Positions 9,979 through 23,345 are shown, numbered from the stretch's first letter. The stretch: 64,000 nucleotides of DNA from Urechis unicinctus (GCA_034190875.2 CM067346.1:44747355-44811354); one strand, 5' to 3'. Made by a program: numbers and translations. The notes: generated by a model not told the origin, from the letters alone.

Positions 9979-12900
9979 TAGAAAACTGAGATTTTTCTTG
10001 TTAATCAATCATGTACAGCGAATTACTCAATGTTTTGCATTTATCTGCGAAGAAATGATCAATCTGAAATGGCGACTGGACGGTAATTGCACCACATTGA
10101 TATATCAAATAACCATTCGCGCTACAGCATAGCACACAAAATGATCATTGGTTGTTTGTGGGATGGGCTTTCACTAATCGCTTTTCACTGTTTTATATAT
10201 GGTAGTAATGATGAGGACAATGCATTGAGTCTGCAGTTGTTAATATATTGACAGAGCGTCTTGTATGGCGAATGACCTACATTTAATAGGGTCGTACCGG
10301 GTTTATATTTAAACGAGATAACATCACAATAGCAATACAGCTTCAACTACAGAGCATGATTGGTGACATCTTGAATCACAAAGCAAAAGCAGTTTTGACA
10401 AGCGAGATGGATAACAACATAACAGCGTGATACCCAATGTTATTCGCACCTTAAATCTGCAATCAGGGGGTAGTGTTGTTTACTAGGCTCTTGCAACATG
10501 CCGTGACTTGCGTCTTTTGGTGTATTGTTTGCTCGAAAACAAAATAATATTGCCCTAGCCTGTGGACCACATGTATACCATCTGTTATTACAGGCTCGCA
10601 TAAGTTGCGCTTCTTCTTCATTAGGCAACAGAGGCTCGTCCCACAAAAGGAATTATGCTTGTGAAACCTGGAATATAGTGGTTAATCCTTACATATGGAA
10701 AGCCGTAAATTCCTACTACCTACGCCATGCACAGTTTTAAAGATCTATGTCTGGCACAGCTGATGCCTACGACGCCGTGATTGGCCAACGAGGGTTTCTA
10801 CGTGGGGAATGGCATCAAGTGTAGATAGTCTGAATGAGCTGATGGAATATATTTGCTGTAATCCACAACAACATATATCACATGTTCGACTGGCGGCACA
10901 CCAAGCACCATATGGTGATAAGTTACCAGATCAAAGAGACTGTCTGGTTCAAAGGCGCACAGACAATGATATGTAAAACGTGACAACAATTTCTTTACAT
11001 GGAATACTGTTCAATTGAAAGTATTACATAAACATTGTTCCCTTAAAAGCACATCAAGGGTGTTGTGGAAAAGGGCTTAGAGGTCGATTAGAGAAACAAT
11101 TAGCAGTAACGGATCGCTAATGGCGATGATCATCCGAAATTAATCTAAAGCCAAGGCTCGTTTACATAATAAATGAGGTCAGTCAAGCCCCATGCATTGC
11201 ATCAAATCATTAAAAAAAATCATAGAGAAACATAAAGGATTGAAATATTTGTAGCCAAAAGCGCAAGCTGAGTCGCGTTATTTCTGTTCACCGCAGCATC
11301 TCTTTTGCAGTATAGGTTTTGTTGAGAATAAGACGCTGAAGTGTATTAAAGTATGAATTTGTGTATCATTGTTGTATTACACAAATGATTGAGCCATTAA
11401 ATCGACAGCGACCTCAGTAACTATAAGGTAGTCATGTAAGACATGGAGCTCGTCGATACAGATGCCAACAACAGGAGTACTGCTACGAAACGGCAGTCTG
11501 TTAGTCACTTTGCTTTCAGTAACAAACAACTGCTTAATTCAGAGTTATTAACGATTGAGCAAGATTAGACCGTGCATCGTGCTAATTTATATATAAGGCT
11601 TGTTATATATGTCTTCAACGCCAGGTATACGATACATGCCCCAGCAGTTTATCGGCAAGTGGCTTGTTGACTTTTCCACTATCTGCAGTTAGAAATTGTT
11701 CTGCAGAAGCAATGTGGCGCCTTAACGATGGAGAATTACTTTTGTCAGGTAGATTTGGTACATAAAACTCTTTTGCAATTCGAGAAAACACCAATGCGCC
11801 TTATAGTAAACGGGATTCTAAACGTGCCCGTTCTTGCAGCAAGAACATGAAACATATGACTCTTTTGTTAATAGAATCATCCATCGTGGACCATTTTTCT
11901 ATAGTCAAATATAGTGCAACACTGATAAAACATTCACGGCCTCCGGTAATTAGTCATTCTTGTCAGTATCGCCCAACGGAATGGAATGGTCCTTGGTCTC
12001 AAAGCATGTTATATCAGCAATGAATATTGTTTTATTCTGGGTATTTCTGCTGGATCATATATGCGGTTAGAGCGGCCCGCTAAAATGTTCATGCTATTCA
12101 TATGACAATTCGGCTTAAATGGTTTACTTACAAGAGCACTCCGATATATATTTTGTTTTATATATAGGATAATTTGACAAAAACTTCAGCAAATTGAAAT
12201 GGTCGAGATGTGCATAATGATTTCGACCTTATCAATAAATACCGTCAAACCCAGTGCAATCAAAAGCACTGCGATCACCAGTGACGTTGTACCAAGTGTC
12301 TCCCGTCACGTGACAGACAATATATGTGACGTTAGGCAGGACATTTTAATTAGCAGTTGCACGCATTTCAATGAGTTTTGGGGAAATGTTCTATCCACAC
12401 AGTATTACGGAAGCATTCTAGTTCGCTTCAATAGCTCGTATCCATGCATCGGTTTTAGGTTATGGCGGTGTCTGTTGGTCGCGCGTGTTCAATGCCAAAG
12501 AGCTCATAGCTGCGCTAAGAGGGTTCGCTTCGACCAGCTGCTCGGTGAATGTGCAAATGCGTAAAACACACACCCGGCATCAGATGACGCTACCACGAAA
12601 TCAACATAATCACATTGGGACTGTTGATCAGACTAGGGATTGATGAAGATATGTCGTTATCAGATTGATCGAGGTGACCATGCCCTCGAATTAATCAGAC
12701 AATATCATTTGGTTTGAGGGAAACAATTGCAAAGCGCAAACAAAAATTTAAATGATGATGCTTGGTCTATTCAAAATCAGTTTACCCACATCTGTACCAC
12801 TAACCTGTATACATAGCATATAAGTTGGATCCAATACGCGATTAAAGCTGATATATTCACAATAATACGTGAATGCTGACCATATTGCACTTATTTCTAT

Positions 12901-13500
12901 GTTGAAAAGCCTTTTCATTATTTGCTTGACGTTTATATATCTAAGTTCCACATGAGAGGCAAAGACCCGGTATTTTACGGCTGTTCAAGATTATATAATT
13001 CTAAGAACCTAGGGATTTGTATATGCTACGCCAGGTTTACTAATCGCTCATTTGTAGTGATAACAATGATAAATGACACAATGTAGATAGTTTACTGTCA
13101 CATAATAGATGAAATAAAAGACCTTACAAGACCTACAAAAATGGCCTTGTTACAGAAACATTGATAACGCGTGATATGGTTGATGCCCCCGTACCTTAGT
13201 ATCACACATCACAACCTTGATGTATCTTTCACTACAATATGCCAAATGTTCATGATAATATTTTTATTGTCTCGCTGGTAACGAAATGTTGCGTCCTTGA
13301 AAGGTAATTGTTTGACTTTATTCATATTGTCGCATAAATACTTTTTAATCATTTTGTCGAATTCTGGTTTGCTTGCGAAAGCAGCAGACACCATGTTACA
13401 GACGTACACAAACATGTGATACCGGTCTTTATAGTAGACAGTAAAAATGAAACACGAACATTGTATATTTAACCACCTAAACGAGTCGTTCAGATTTTTA
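9979..13500. other. Long non-coding stretch
   Basis: The longest open frame of the whole window lies here (12199-12564 plus, 121 codons) together with a 110-codon minus-strand frame (13209-13541). Neither shows a recognisable domain, and frames of this length are expected once or twice by chance in 64 kb of this composition. I noticed no repeat copy in the interval. Confidence 0.4.
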
Positions 13501-13504
13501 TTCG

Positions 13505-14410
13505 CATTGTAAATCAATATGCGACAAAATCTCAAAATCACCTGGAGCTTACTTTTGTCTTGCCTATATCATAATGATGTCCATGAGGGAAATCGAGCTG
13601 AAGCGCAATACGCTGCAATGCATACAAATTTTATGCTGTATATTGTCTGAGCAAAGGTGGAGAACCATTTGTTTACCGTTACCTGGTCCTAGCGATGATG
13701 ATTTGTTTCCTTGGTTTGAATAAAAGATTGAGAAGCATGTTTTTTTCTTACTTAAAGAGATACAAAAAAAACATTTATGAACCATGAACTACACAATTGT
13801 CAATCTTTATGGACATCTTCATTGACTTTTCCGACCTAACTGACTTGACTGTGGAATATTGGAGTTTAATGAACAAAACTATATATATCACGCTATTCAA
13901 TATTGCCAGACAGATTTTGTGGAAAGCGCACTGTAATAGGCAATCGAAGGTCAAATGATTAGTAGAAATGATTTTCTTGATATAAGTTCGTTTTGGTACT
14001 GTTCACTATGCCTGTTAAAGCAGATAGTTGATGGGCCACGGTATTGACAACGATATTACACATCAAAGTAATAATAACGGGGCTAATTAATCATTGCGCT
14101 GATTCATTAGATGCTTTACTAACTTTAGCAAGTAAATGGCATGGAATACATTGCAAATGAATGTTGAACATTTCTCAACAAAAAGATAAATCATCCATTT
14201 CTTGATGAAATACGCTGAACACATTCACCAACAAGATTAACATGATGTTCATGTCTTATGTGGTATTTATAATGTCGATTGTTATACATTTATACACATC
14301 ATCTGGATTTTAGGCCTATGGGTAACCAGGTAATATCATTATACTGGCGTTTGAGGTTGCGAGGAGTTAGCACTTATGATTTGTGTACCTACCATATTGC
14401 TTGCGTATTA
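13505..14410 (+). repeat. Repeat family B, left copy (arm of a second inverted repeat)
   Basis: Matches the reverse complement of 24550-25390 in many blocks along about 0.9 kb. The clearest is CAACGATATTACACATCAAA (14048-14067) followed by GTAATAATAACGGGGCTAATTAA, inverted at 24818-24868. Others are GACAAAATCTCA near 13512, a CAATACGC block near 13606, TTTACCG near 13672, GACTTTTCCGACC near 13824, TAGGCAATC near 13937 and TAGGCCTAT near 14312. The reverse-complemented partner keeps an 86-codon frame over part of this, but stops interrupt the frame here, so a fossil coding sequence is possible but unproven. Confidence 0.75.
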
Positions 14411-16245
14411 AATGATGCTCGTTGCTGAAGGTTGAAGTGATGTGATAACAACGTTTAATACACTGGTTGGTGAACTGGAACAACAAATGATACATGTCTG
14501 TTTTTGTGCTCAAACTAATAATTATGCATGAAAGTAGTTTTTAGTTTATATCAAATAAAAGCAAGATGTCTGTAATAGTCGCGTTATATCATTGGTGTTA
14601 ATTGTATTTGTCCAATATCATACTACAATGCATCCCAAATCCTACACGGCTTCACATCCTTACAACCGCAATGTAACTATTATACCCAGTTATACCAGAA
14701 TCAAGTTTATTTTGCTGCACTCAGCCAAGCTCATCTTTGTATGGGGATTGCGACATCACCTTATATGCAAAGTGAGCTCTATAAACGCCTCTGAAAGAAT
14801 ATGTGATACATTTCGACAATGTTAAAACATCATTAACATACGTCTGCATATGTTAGCAGGCTCGGTTTTTATCGTAAAATGTTGTGTGACTTATCAACTG
14901 CCTTTGGCATTGGCTAATGCATGAAGCATTTACAATTACAATGGTCTGTTTGTTTTGCATTCATATGCGCATCTCATATGTCACGTGACAATCCTCGGGG
15001 CGAATAGCACAGACATTGGTTAGTCCATTGAAGAGAAAACGCCCAGATGGACGGCCGAGTATCTCACATTATATTGGGAACCGACAGCATCGAAATACAT
15101 CCAAGGAAAATAAATGTCATAGGGGTATGAATAAGGTGTGTTATGTTCGGCGATTGTACTCGAGTAAAATGTAGGGCGTTGGGATCGAAATATGTTATTG
15201 TTTGCACTATTTGGTGATTTGGCAGAACTGATGGGTTGGCGCATAATGTATACAGTGTCACCACAACGGTATCAAAAGAAGCATGAAAATGGTTGCGATA
15301 ACTTTGCGATGTCTTGATAAATCTATGCAATCAGCTGATTTTAAGCGTTGCAAGTGTTTGCTTCCTAAATTGACGTCGAGGCTTTGTATTAGTCTCTTTT
15401 AAAAGGTTGGTTATTATTGAGTGCAGTTATGGACCTTAATACTGCTAGTTATCAGAAAGAGGCCATCGTCGAGGTCAAAAGTCAAGTGAAGTTAATCGAA
15501 ATTGCTGGAAATGACTGCTCAAACATGATAAATACCGGTATGTGTTGAATTGAAATTAATGGTGTGCGAGAATATTGCATATAGGTACTTATCCTTGTCT
15601 TAGATGCCTCATCGTGTCCCACACGTCTGATATCTTTAATGAGGTTTGGATATATGTTTCTTGTTCAGTGTGTACTGCTCTATATCTTGTGCATGCTGGA
15701 CTTCTCATGACCAAAATTAGCTTCTCATAAACAACCAAATAAGAACAATGCATGGGATGCATCTTAAAAGGCACCAGAAGTGAATACAATGAGAGTGACA
15801 TGAATCTTAACTGAGCATGAGATCCGTTCATTGCAGTATCTCTTACGAATTATCAAGGGCAAGGTCAGATCGTCATACCTCACGGAACCGCTCATTCAAT
15901 AGTATCAATAATCTATTGGTTTTAATGAAAGAAGTGAGGTGGAATAAAGTGCGAGTTGGGTTATGATATTGATGGAGAAGGTGACTGTATTGAGAAGATC
16001 AATACCACATATACTGTACAATGAAAACTGCGTTTCGAATTGTCCTCATGGTAGTATTGCATCAAAGTTTACATTGGTCGGGTTGCACGCTTAACATGGG
16101 GCAACAAAGTAATTGGTGGCAGTCACTTCCTATCTCGTGGTTAAAGTTAACACGTCTATTCATACGGGTATATTGGAGATCCTTAGCTTACACCATCGTA
16201 AAATGTAATGGTTTGCCCTACAATGTAATTATCGTGCTGATATTA
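14411..16245. other. Non-coding stretch, nothing recognised
   Basis: Overlapping chance-length frames on both strands (for example 15020-15330 minus) without motifs. No repeat copy was noticed. Confidence 0.4.
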
Positions 16246-16319
16246 CATTGATTTGTACAGAAAATTAAAATTTTACATGCCGTTTAAGTTGTCCTCGTTC
16301 TATATGTATTTGCAATTGA

Positions 16320-16535
16320 CTGCAAATTGGCTGTTTCTGCCCTATCGACCATATCACAATGAGCAATGCGATATCAAATATCATACCTTGATTAATCAGA
16401 TGTTGCAAATAATTTCCTCGCCGGAGACAGTTCTCCTCCATTGCGCATAGAATATGTTGTACATATCTGTCGGCAGGATTCATTAAACGTAATCGAGAAT
16501 ATGAACGACACAAATGAAAAAAAAATTTTACAGGC
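16320..16535 (+). repeat. Repeat family F, copy 2
   Basis: Direct match to about 2950-3135, through ATACCTTGATTAATC, TTGCAAATAATTTCC, GTTCTCCTCCATTG and CAGGATTCATTAAAC. A 90-codon minus-strand frame (16265-16537) covers it. Its central part resembles the interrupted reverse translation of the 3.0 kb copy (M-N-P-x-x-x-Y-x-Q, then M-x-E-N-x-x-x-R-G-N), which is more than unrelated sequence would give. The protein is unknown. Confidence 0.6.
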
Positions 16536-17925
16536 ATATATATGTGTTATAAATAATGTCATGCAGCGTGTTTACTTATAATAAGTCGAGGTCGAATCGA
16601 TTAACCTGCTTTGTTTTGTGTTTCTGTTTCAAGCTTTTCACGTCATGTGTTGATAATATTTGGTTCTCTTCTGGTACAGGCCATAGAATGTTAATACTAT
16701 AACGCCTGGACAGGCATTTTGATCCCATTTCTATTCTTCAGATTGGCTCCATCATTGCTACTAATACAACTGCGATGAAAAAAACAGCAATAACCCAGAC
16801 AGGCATGGCATAATTTGATATTTTACCTCATGAGGAAAAAGAACCGAACAATTCCATTCCACTTTCCGGATTTATGCAGATGACTAATGCGCTACATTTA
16901 ATACAAAATACATATATGTAGCTGCAAAGGAATAAACCGGTGTTCTATACGAACGCAATGTTGAATTCAATGTCTTTAGTCCCAAATTCACAGGGTTTTT
17001 CCAACCCTTGTGGGTAGCGACTTAGACAGATATCAAATAGATATAACCATAACGTTTACACAATATTACTGTGCGTATATTCAAACGGCTAACTGTGAAA
17101 GTTCTTCGTTTCGTTGATTTCTTCAGTGACAATAAATCGAGCCTGTCTGGTGCAATTTAACAATGCGTTAATGTTGAACAGTTTAAACAATTCTGGAAAT
17201 GAGAACATTATTGCGGATTTTGTGAGATGCCCCCCATGAAGGTGTCCAGGTGGCGTATGTGTGTGTCTGCTTTGACTCATTATCTGTTTTGCGCGTTTCA
17301 GGACGTGAATTTACGTGATTGGTCCTCGTCTGGTGCTTGAAGCAGAATGTAGATGATTGAAAACGTCTGGAGAGGTATTGGATTTTTCGATCGCTTACGT
17401 TGGGAATGTTGAGGAAGAGTTCTGCTGCGATGTGAACTGCTGGATATTGGGTGCATTAGAGAGGAACTACAATTACGGATCAGTAGATTGCATATCAGAT
17501 AGTTCTCTCTAACTGTTATTTGCCAAGTAAGAGTGGAGCTATTTGGTGTTAGCTGTGTGTATTTATTAAAAATTTTGATATATTCTAGGCATAAAAACTG
17601 ACCGTCGCTTCCCAGCTGCTAGGCTAGTGTGTTAGATTGATTAATGGCGTATGTTATATTAAAATGTTTTCATTGTGCAATAGCCACAGCACACTTTGCC
17701 TCCTGTTAGTGGTTTCTCGGGTTAATCTTTATTGTTGTGTCTATCTGTGGCAATTAATTCCAAATTCAACTCTTATTATTCTAAATTTAATCGGAATATT
17801 TCTTGGACATCGGTTAATATAAATTGCAGTCTAATTCAGTTTGTCTGGTATAGGTTGTTATGAATTAAACAGGTATGTCGATTGCAGTTTGAAAAAAACC
17901 CATGGCATTATGCTATGCAGACATC
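16536..17925. other. Non-coding stretch, nothing recognised
   Basis: AT-rich, with one 61-codon forward frame (17637-17822) of hydrophobic composition and no other support. Confidence 0.4.
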
Positions 17926-17929
17926 GCAT

Positions 17930-18090
17930 AGTTCGATGTTATATGGTACTTCTAAGCCATGGTGAATCCTGCTGCATATCTTCCGGGATTTAGCTCATCA
18001 GACTGGTACCATGGGTTGTCTTATGCAGCTGCAGAATAAGCTGCAATAACCTACACTGGTATGACACCCTTGTAGCTCCCATATTTTACT
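17930..18090 (-). repeat. Repeat family A, fragment copy
   Basis: Matches 8030-8215 in the same direction, so it has the orientation of the right arm of family A. Landmarks are TACTTCTAAGCCA, AATCCTGCTGCAT followed by ATCTTTC or ATCTTCC, an interrupted CTCAT..AGA(C/T)TGG block, and CATGGGT. It abuts the start of family C. Confidence 0.6.
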
Positions 18091-18093
18091 TCA

Positions 18094-18288
18094 CTTCATG
18101 CTGGGAATGAACAAAAGAATTATATTCTTTTAACCGGATGTATGCGAATCAATTATGCTCTAACATTTGAAAAAACAATTAATCCTGCATAGAAGACAAA
18201 TATGTTATGACCGATGCATGAATCAGTTTACAGGATGCTTTCCCGAAATGCATGTCCCAAAATAGAAGAGTGATTGATGTGCGGAGTT
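18094..18288 (+). repeat. Repeat family C, copy 1
   Basis: Strong direct match to 19748-19944, clearly the best preserved of the dispersed pairs here. CTGGGAATGAACAAAAGAA, CATAGAAGACAAATATGTTA and AATCAGTTTACAGGATGCTT are unchanged between copies. No open frame crosses it. Confidence 0.9.
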
Positions 18289-19745
18289 CGTGATTGGGAT
18301 AATTGAGCCAATAACCTATATGCAAACCCAAGTTGTTTTAATGGGCACGAATGAATAATAAGACGGTTGCAAATAAACATCTTCACCTTCGTTTTCTAAT
18401 AGGTACCATATCAGATATACGTGTCTTCTCTTGTTTGCTGATCACATTGCATTCAAACAAGGCGGGACATAAAAATAAAAGCAATAACGTGGACATTGCA
18501 TCTGTAGTAGAAATCATCTGCCATGCCACTATGAACACATGACTGAGATTTCACAATATTAAAGGCAATTTATGGATCACAACCGCAGAGTCATTAAATG
18601 CGTTCTATTTCCGATTGGTACTCATTTGCCGGCACCAGTGAGCATTAACTCTTCTATGAAGCATAGTACGGGGCATTGGTCATGACATTTATGGAACGGG
18701 AAATGGCAATGGATGCTCTCTTGGGGGCTTTTAAACCTTACTGTTTGAAATATCATCTTTCAATTTAGCAATACAATATATGCCTTCCTGTTATTGTTTA
18801 AACCTAGCCCGACTTTTGTTGCCTCATAAATATTCATGTTGCATTAGTTAGAACAAAGAGTAGTATACGTGAGAAACGATCAATTAGTGTTTGTATTTGA
18901 CTGCAAGCAAAGGCATCATAAAGATTTGGTGAACATTTCAATAGTAGTAACAGAGTCAAACCTACAGACGAAGCATATATGGATTAACTGCGTAACACAT
19001 TTCCAATAGTTGCCTATTAGATGTGACTAGATAAAAATGAAGCTCTATTCATATCTTGTGATCTGTCAATGATGACATAGTTATTAAAACGATACCCCAA
19101 AGGACTCATCGGTAAGTCGTTCTTTTTTAAATAATCAGTTGCCCTTTTGCTGTTTTGTCGGTGCTTAGCAGACTAGTCTTTCGGTTGTATCTTATCAGTT
19201 TCTCATCAACGCCACATGGTGTAACCGCTATGGCAAATATTGCCTGGATCGTAAAGATGGATATTTGAACATAAAAAGTAACAAGAACGCCACAACCACG
19301 AATATCAAACCGAGCATGACAGGGATATAAACAAGCGTTTCCGTATGTGTATTGATTAAAACCTACTCTGGACGACGTTTTGCTATATCATTCATCTCTG
19401 TGTCTACCGCAAATATATCCTGTCTGCTATTGCAATACCGCAAGACTACTTCTGTACTTTTGAAATAAGATATATTGAAAAAGGTCATCAAATAGTTTTA
19501 TGCTTTTGCTGCCTTTGCTTGCAGACTGACACAAATACTAATCGGATCAAAACATAGCGCAATTCATGAATATACTAATCTGTTTTTTTCTAATTACTAC
19601 AGCGTAGTAGCTTCGAGACAAACACAGTTAGGTTAGATTTTTACTTTGACATGACGGCATAAATAGAAAGTTGAAAGATGATACCTATCTATATTCCCTA
19701 CAATCAGCCATGAAAGCCCCTGCGAAAGCACCTAGAGTCATCTCT
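18289..19745. other. Non-coding stretch between the family C copies
   Basis: About 1.46 kb of AT-rich sequence without a coding signal. If the flanking copies arose by local duplication this is their spacer; if they are the ends of one element it would be the interior. I see no transposase-like frame in it. Confidence 0.4.
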
Positions 19746-19747
19746 CT

Positions 19748-19944
19748 CTTCATACTGGGAATGAACAAAAGAACTATATTCTTTCAAACGGATTTATGCG
19801 AATCAATTATGCTCAACATTCGAAAAAATAATTAATCTGGCATAGAAGACAAATATGTTATGACCAATGCTTGAATCAGTTTACAGGATGCTTACTTGAA
19901 ATGCTTGTCCAAACAAAAAAAAAGAGTGATAGATGTTCGGAGCT
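19748..19944 (+). repeat. Repeat family C, copy 2
   Basis: Direct partner of 18094-18288, with scattered substitutions and small indels. The copies are in the same orientation about 1.65 kb apart, the arrangement of a decayed element with direct terminal repeats or simply of a local duplication. I cannot separate the two by eye. Confidence 0.9.
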
Positions 19945-20094
19945 CCTGCTTCACGGTAGATTAAATGTTCTCTGGTTCAAACATTTCATGGCTTGAAAAT
20001 GGATGCACGTCTGATTGTAACGCGTCAATGTCAGCAAAGAGCTTAGAGCGCTCAATCAAGCCTTCCACCCGAGGAAATATGTGCAGACGCCACC

Positions 20095-20345
20095 TGTGAA
20101 CCAAAGCGTTTTGTCATAGCGTCTCTTAAAACCATGTGGAATTCTTTGTTTTTAATTTTGAGCCATGGTCAATCAAGTGACTCAGTATTGTAAACAGACG
20201 CCGAGCTCCTAGACTTTGAATCAACAGTTACATGTGATTTTAATGATTTCACGGTATCGTCGCCTGATAACGGGGGTGTATTTCGTTTCATTTCATAATC
20301 ACCACACATATTTTGTAGCTATAAACGCTACACTCGAGATTTTCG
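20095..20345 (+). repeat. Repeat family I, copy 1
   Basis: Direct match to about 46555-46800. Shared blocks in order are TTGTCATAGCGTC, CCATGTGGAATT or CCACGTGGAATT, AATCACATGTG or TTACATGTG, GTCGCCTGATAACGG, TATTTC.TTTCAT, TCATAATC and ATAAAC. The TAGCGTC motif near the left end also occurs near the start of family G. Confidence 0.7.
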
Positions 20346-21185
20346 CATGTCCTTGGCAAGCCAACAAATGTTAATTTCTACCACAGGCCAGCTCCGTCGC
20401 TCCAGGCAGCTATTGACAATCTAAAACCACCATCTACAGCGTGGACACGAAAGATCAAGGATCGTAAACTGCGCCGACGCTGTGAGAGACTAACTGTTTT
20501 CGATGTACCTTAGACAGGGCAATTTATCAAGTTGACATTTATTAAATAACTTGTTATTTCGCTATTTCGTGCGACGTATTTTGGCAGCAGAAAGACTCTG
20601 CACAACGACATTTTTCCCGCTCTCATCAATCGCAGTGACGTCAGCCCAGTATTCCCATGTGCATGTTTGCGCCGATCATTGGTTGCAGTTTATTATAATG
20701 AAGGAAGCGATCACTGCAGAATCCAAGGAAACTTATCGCCCTTGCCTAAGTTTGGTCAAAACTATTCTGGTTTTGTTCTCGGACTGCAATCGACATTCAC
20801 AAAAGCCCTAACTGGACAAACCTAATTTGGATGCAATTGATAGAAATCTATGCTCAGACAAATTAAGAATAAAGTTAAAATATAACATAGCGAGTAGTTA
20901 TTTACGATGATAACCTATGCTCAGAGATAATGTCGACATTGCACATTGAGAACACATTGGTGTTAAGTTAAGCTCTCGGTCGGTTCCGATAGCTACTATG
21001 AACGCAAAGTTTATAGTACATGCACCCATTGGGTGACATCAGAGAGAAAATAACGACATAGCACAGTCCCACAGATATCCTACTTCTCAAAGCAGCTGTA
21101 GTCGGAGTTCCTCGTCAGCACAGCAAGTAGCCATCGGTTACATCCTGCTAGAAGGTTGTACTGTCCACTCCTACTAGAGATTAAC
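20346..21185. other. Non-coding stretch, nothing recognised
   Basis: Contains an 86-codon forward frame (20551-20811) without recognisable motifs. No repeat match was noticed. Confidence 0.4.
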
Positions 21186-21189
21186 ATAG

Positions 21190-21345
21190 CGTCAACACAT
21201 GACTCGAAATGCATAAGGCATAGGGAGTTATTCAATTTGACAGTGACTTACAATCAGTACAATATCACTAATAACGCGCAAATACGCTACTCCGTCAGTC
21301 ACTAACTAATATATTCACAAGGTCACTCACGCAAATCAGAAGGGC
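21190..21345 (+). repeat. Repeat family D, copy 2
   Basis: Aligns with 23880-24035 (GCGTCAACACATGACTCGAAA against GCGTCAACACATGACTTGAAA, one change) and more weakly with 1829-1965. The block AATACGCTACTCCGTCAGTC aligns with AATACGCCACTTGGTATGTC in the 23.9 kb copy. Confidence 0.6.
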
Positions 21346-21824
21346 TCTCAATAACCGTTTTGCTGTTCTATTCCAAGGTCAGTCTGAACGGCATATAAAA
21401 GACGAGTAATCCGTCGACAACTTCCATACAATTAACGTAAACACGTGATAGCAGTTTTAACAATAGCGTAGGTTAAGGTTCGCCGAACTGTGTCGCTATT
21501 TTTCATTGCATGAGAGTACATTATAATGCACACGACGCAGCAGTACGCATCGAAATATCCAACCGAGTTAACTTATTCACTCTTATGATTGGACATGACT
21601 ATCACCAACTTATTTGTTAGCCTGTGCTGCTGAATGGTGCAAGGATAAAGTTAACTTTGATGCAATACAATGATAAGGAGAATTTGCACTCCTGTTACCC
21701 TTATTTTGGAGATGATCGATACGAGGTTGATATGATACAGCTGAGGCTTATATCTTCTAAACCGAATGGCTGTGTCTATGTAGTCACCCCTCCACCAACA
21801 TCATAAATCATCTCGCTCTTGTTC

Positions 21825-22065
21825 CGGCTCACATCTCTCTTTGAAGCCTATTACTTCTTGATTCTTATGAATGAGTTGTTTCTTGAGTTATGACATTCTG
21901 CCAATGCCCACAAATAAGACATATTCACGGGTGATTCGGTTGTAGTCTGCTCAGAAGGAACTGCAATGAGCAGCCCTCACGACCAGTGAAGATTCATGCC
22001 GATCACACAGTATTCGCTTCGGACGTCTCTAAAGATGCATTCATGCATTTGTCATCTTAAGCTGG
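21825..22065 (+). repeat. Repeat family E, copy 2
   Basis: Direct partner of 2190-2445, lying downstream of a family D copy as it does at 1.8-2.4 kb. Shared blocks are TCTCTTTGAAGCC, CTTGATTCT..TGAATGAG, TAGTCTGCTC, GATTCATGCC and GATGCATTCA. Confidence 0.65.
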
Positions 22066-22680
22066 TTATTAAAGTATAGAACAGCAAGTACGAGTGCAAT
22101 TTACATGCATCTAACGTGTGGTGAGTAGTTGATCAATGCAGGACGTGAAATATAGCAGCTGTGAATGTAAGCCTAGGTACTCGATCCATCACAAATCGGT
22201 ATTTCTGTGATATGGGGTGCAAGGGTTTGCTCTGTGTACTAACGTGCAATTTTCTATTATGAACAGAGCTTTCAAATGAGTCTTCTATAAAGACTCTATG
22301 TACTACATTAGTAGAGGTGTTTTTTAACTCTATAAACGGGCACAAATACAAACTTTGATTTTAGATGACCATTTGCAAATTGTCGCTCTCACGATGTTAG
22401 CCTACACTTGTTCGACCGATATGAGGGCTTAATCGTTTATTTACAATTCCTAAAAACAAATCCACTGAGAAACAAAAGTAAGCTCCCGATTCTTATGTAG
22501 GTAGTATCTGAATGTGCCTACTTGAATGAATGTGTTATTCCATTGTCAATCGTGTATTGCTTTTGATGATATAAGACATCCAATCGTTGGTCAAAGCTAC
22601 TGTCGTCAACAGGGATAGTGTATGTTTTGCTGGTGTCTATTTGGTCTAAAATGAATTCTAATTATCAAACCACAAGATTG
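22066..22680. other. Non-coding stretch, nothing recognised
   Basis: AT-rich, with one 72-codon minus-strand frame (22133-22351) without motifs. Confidence 0.4.
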
Positions 22681-22685
22681 AAACC

Positions 22686-22900
22686 TTTTTAAACCCACGG
22701 GTTTGTCTGTTGCATTCGTTAGGTGTCTTTTAAGTCCATCAAACGGTTATGGCGAAGCCCAGATATACATTTTTATTTTGTTACGCATGTGTCGATAATA
22801 TACTGTTATATGACCTTTACCGCATCGATTTTAAGAAAAAAGCAACATTTAACTGAGTTATCCCAACATACATTCATCGCAACATTTCACTTCATCTTGA
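22686..22900 (+). repeat. Direct repeat J, unit 1
   Basis: The unit recurs about 370 bases downstream. TTTTTAAACCCACGGGTTTG near 22685 pairs with TTTTTAAACCCACAGGGTAT near 23056, and GTGTCGATAATATACTGTTA near 22791 pairs with GTGTCGATAAATATACTGTT near 23162. An 82-codon frame crosses the unit but does not persist in unit 2. Confidence 0.75.
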
Positions 22901-23055
22901 CTTGTATTAATATTTTTAAATTGGTTGGTGGTACACTGACAATAGCTTTCAAAATGCAGGTCAGGTTATAACGCGATATACAATGAATAATTCACCAGTG
23001 TTTGCCGGATCAGCCCAAGCTGAAATCACGGTCATTTCTTAAACCATTCAGGAAG

Positions 23056-23260
23056 TTTTTAAACCCACAGGGTATGTCTGTTTTGGGTCGTTACAGTCCA
23101 CAGTCTCACTCCATACTCATCAGCCATTGGCCATAGTTTCCAGTTTAATTGCATTATACAAGTGTCGATAAATATACTGTTATATTGGCTTTTACCGCAT
23201 GTGATTATGAAAAATCACATGACATTTCATTGTTTGGTCCCATATACATATTGCAACAAT
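23056..23260 (+). repeat. Direct repeat J, unit 2
   Basis: Second unit of the approximately 370-base direct duplication. It runs into a family F fragment at 23235-23345, so the J unit and family F may belong to the same longer element. Confidence 0.7.
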
Positions 23261-23345
23261 TCCTTCTCGGTAGAGTTTGATCTCCACAACGGGTCACATG
23301 GTATACTGTTCTTATCCAAAGGATTCATTCAGAATAGGTGTCATA
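23235..23345 (+). repeat. Repeat family F, copy 3 (fragment)
   Basis: Direct match to about 3020-3110: ATTGCAACAATTCC, a TTTGATCTCCAC block, GTTCTTATCCAAAGGATTCA against GTTCATATCCGCCAAAAGGATTCA. Read leftwards it begins M-N-P as in the other copies but then diverges. Confidence 0.6.

Noticed and set aside
12199..12564. Longest open frame in the window (121 codons, plus strand)
   Set aside because: About this length is expected by chance once or twice in 64 kb at this base composition; it has no motif, no splice context and no second copy.
13209..13541. 110-codon lysine-rich frame on the minus strand
   Set aside because: Composition reflects AT-richness, no domain is recognisable, and it ends where the family B repeat begins.
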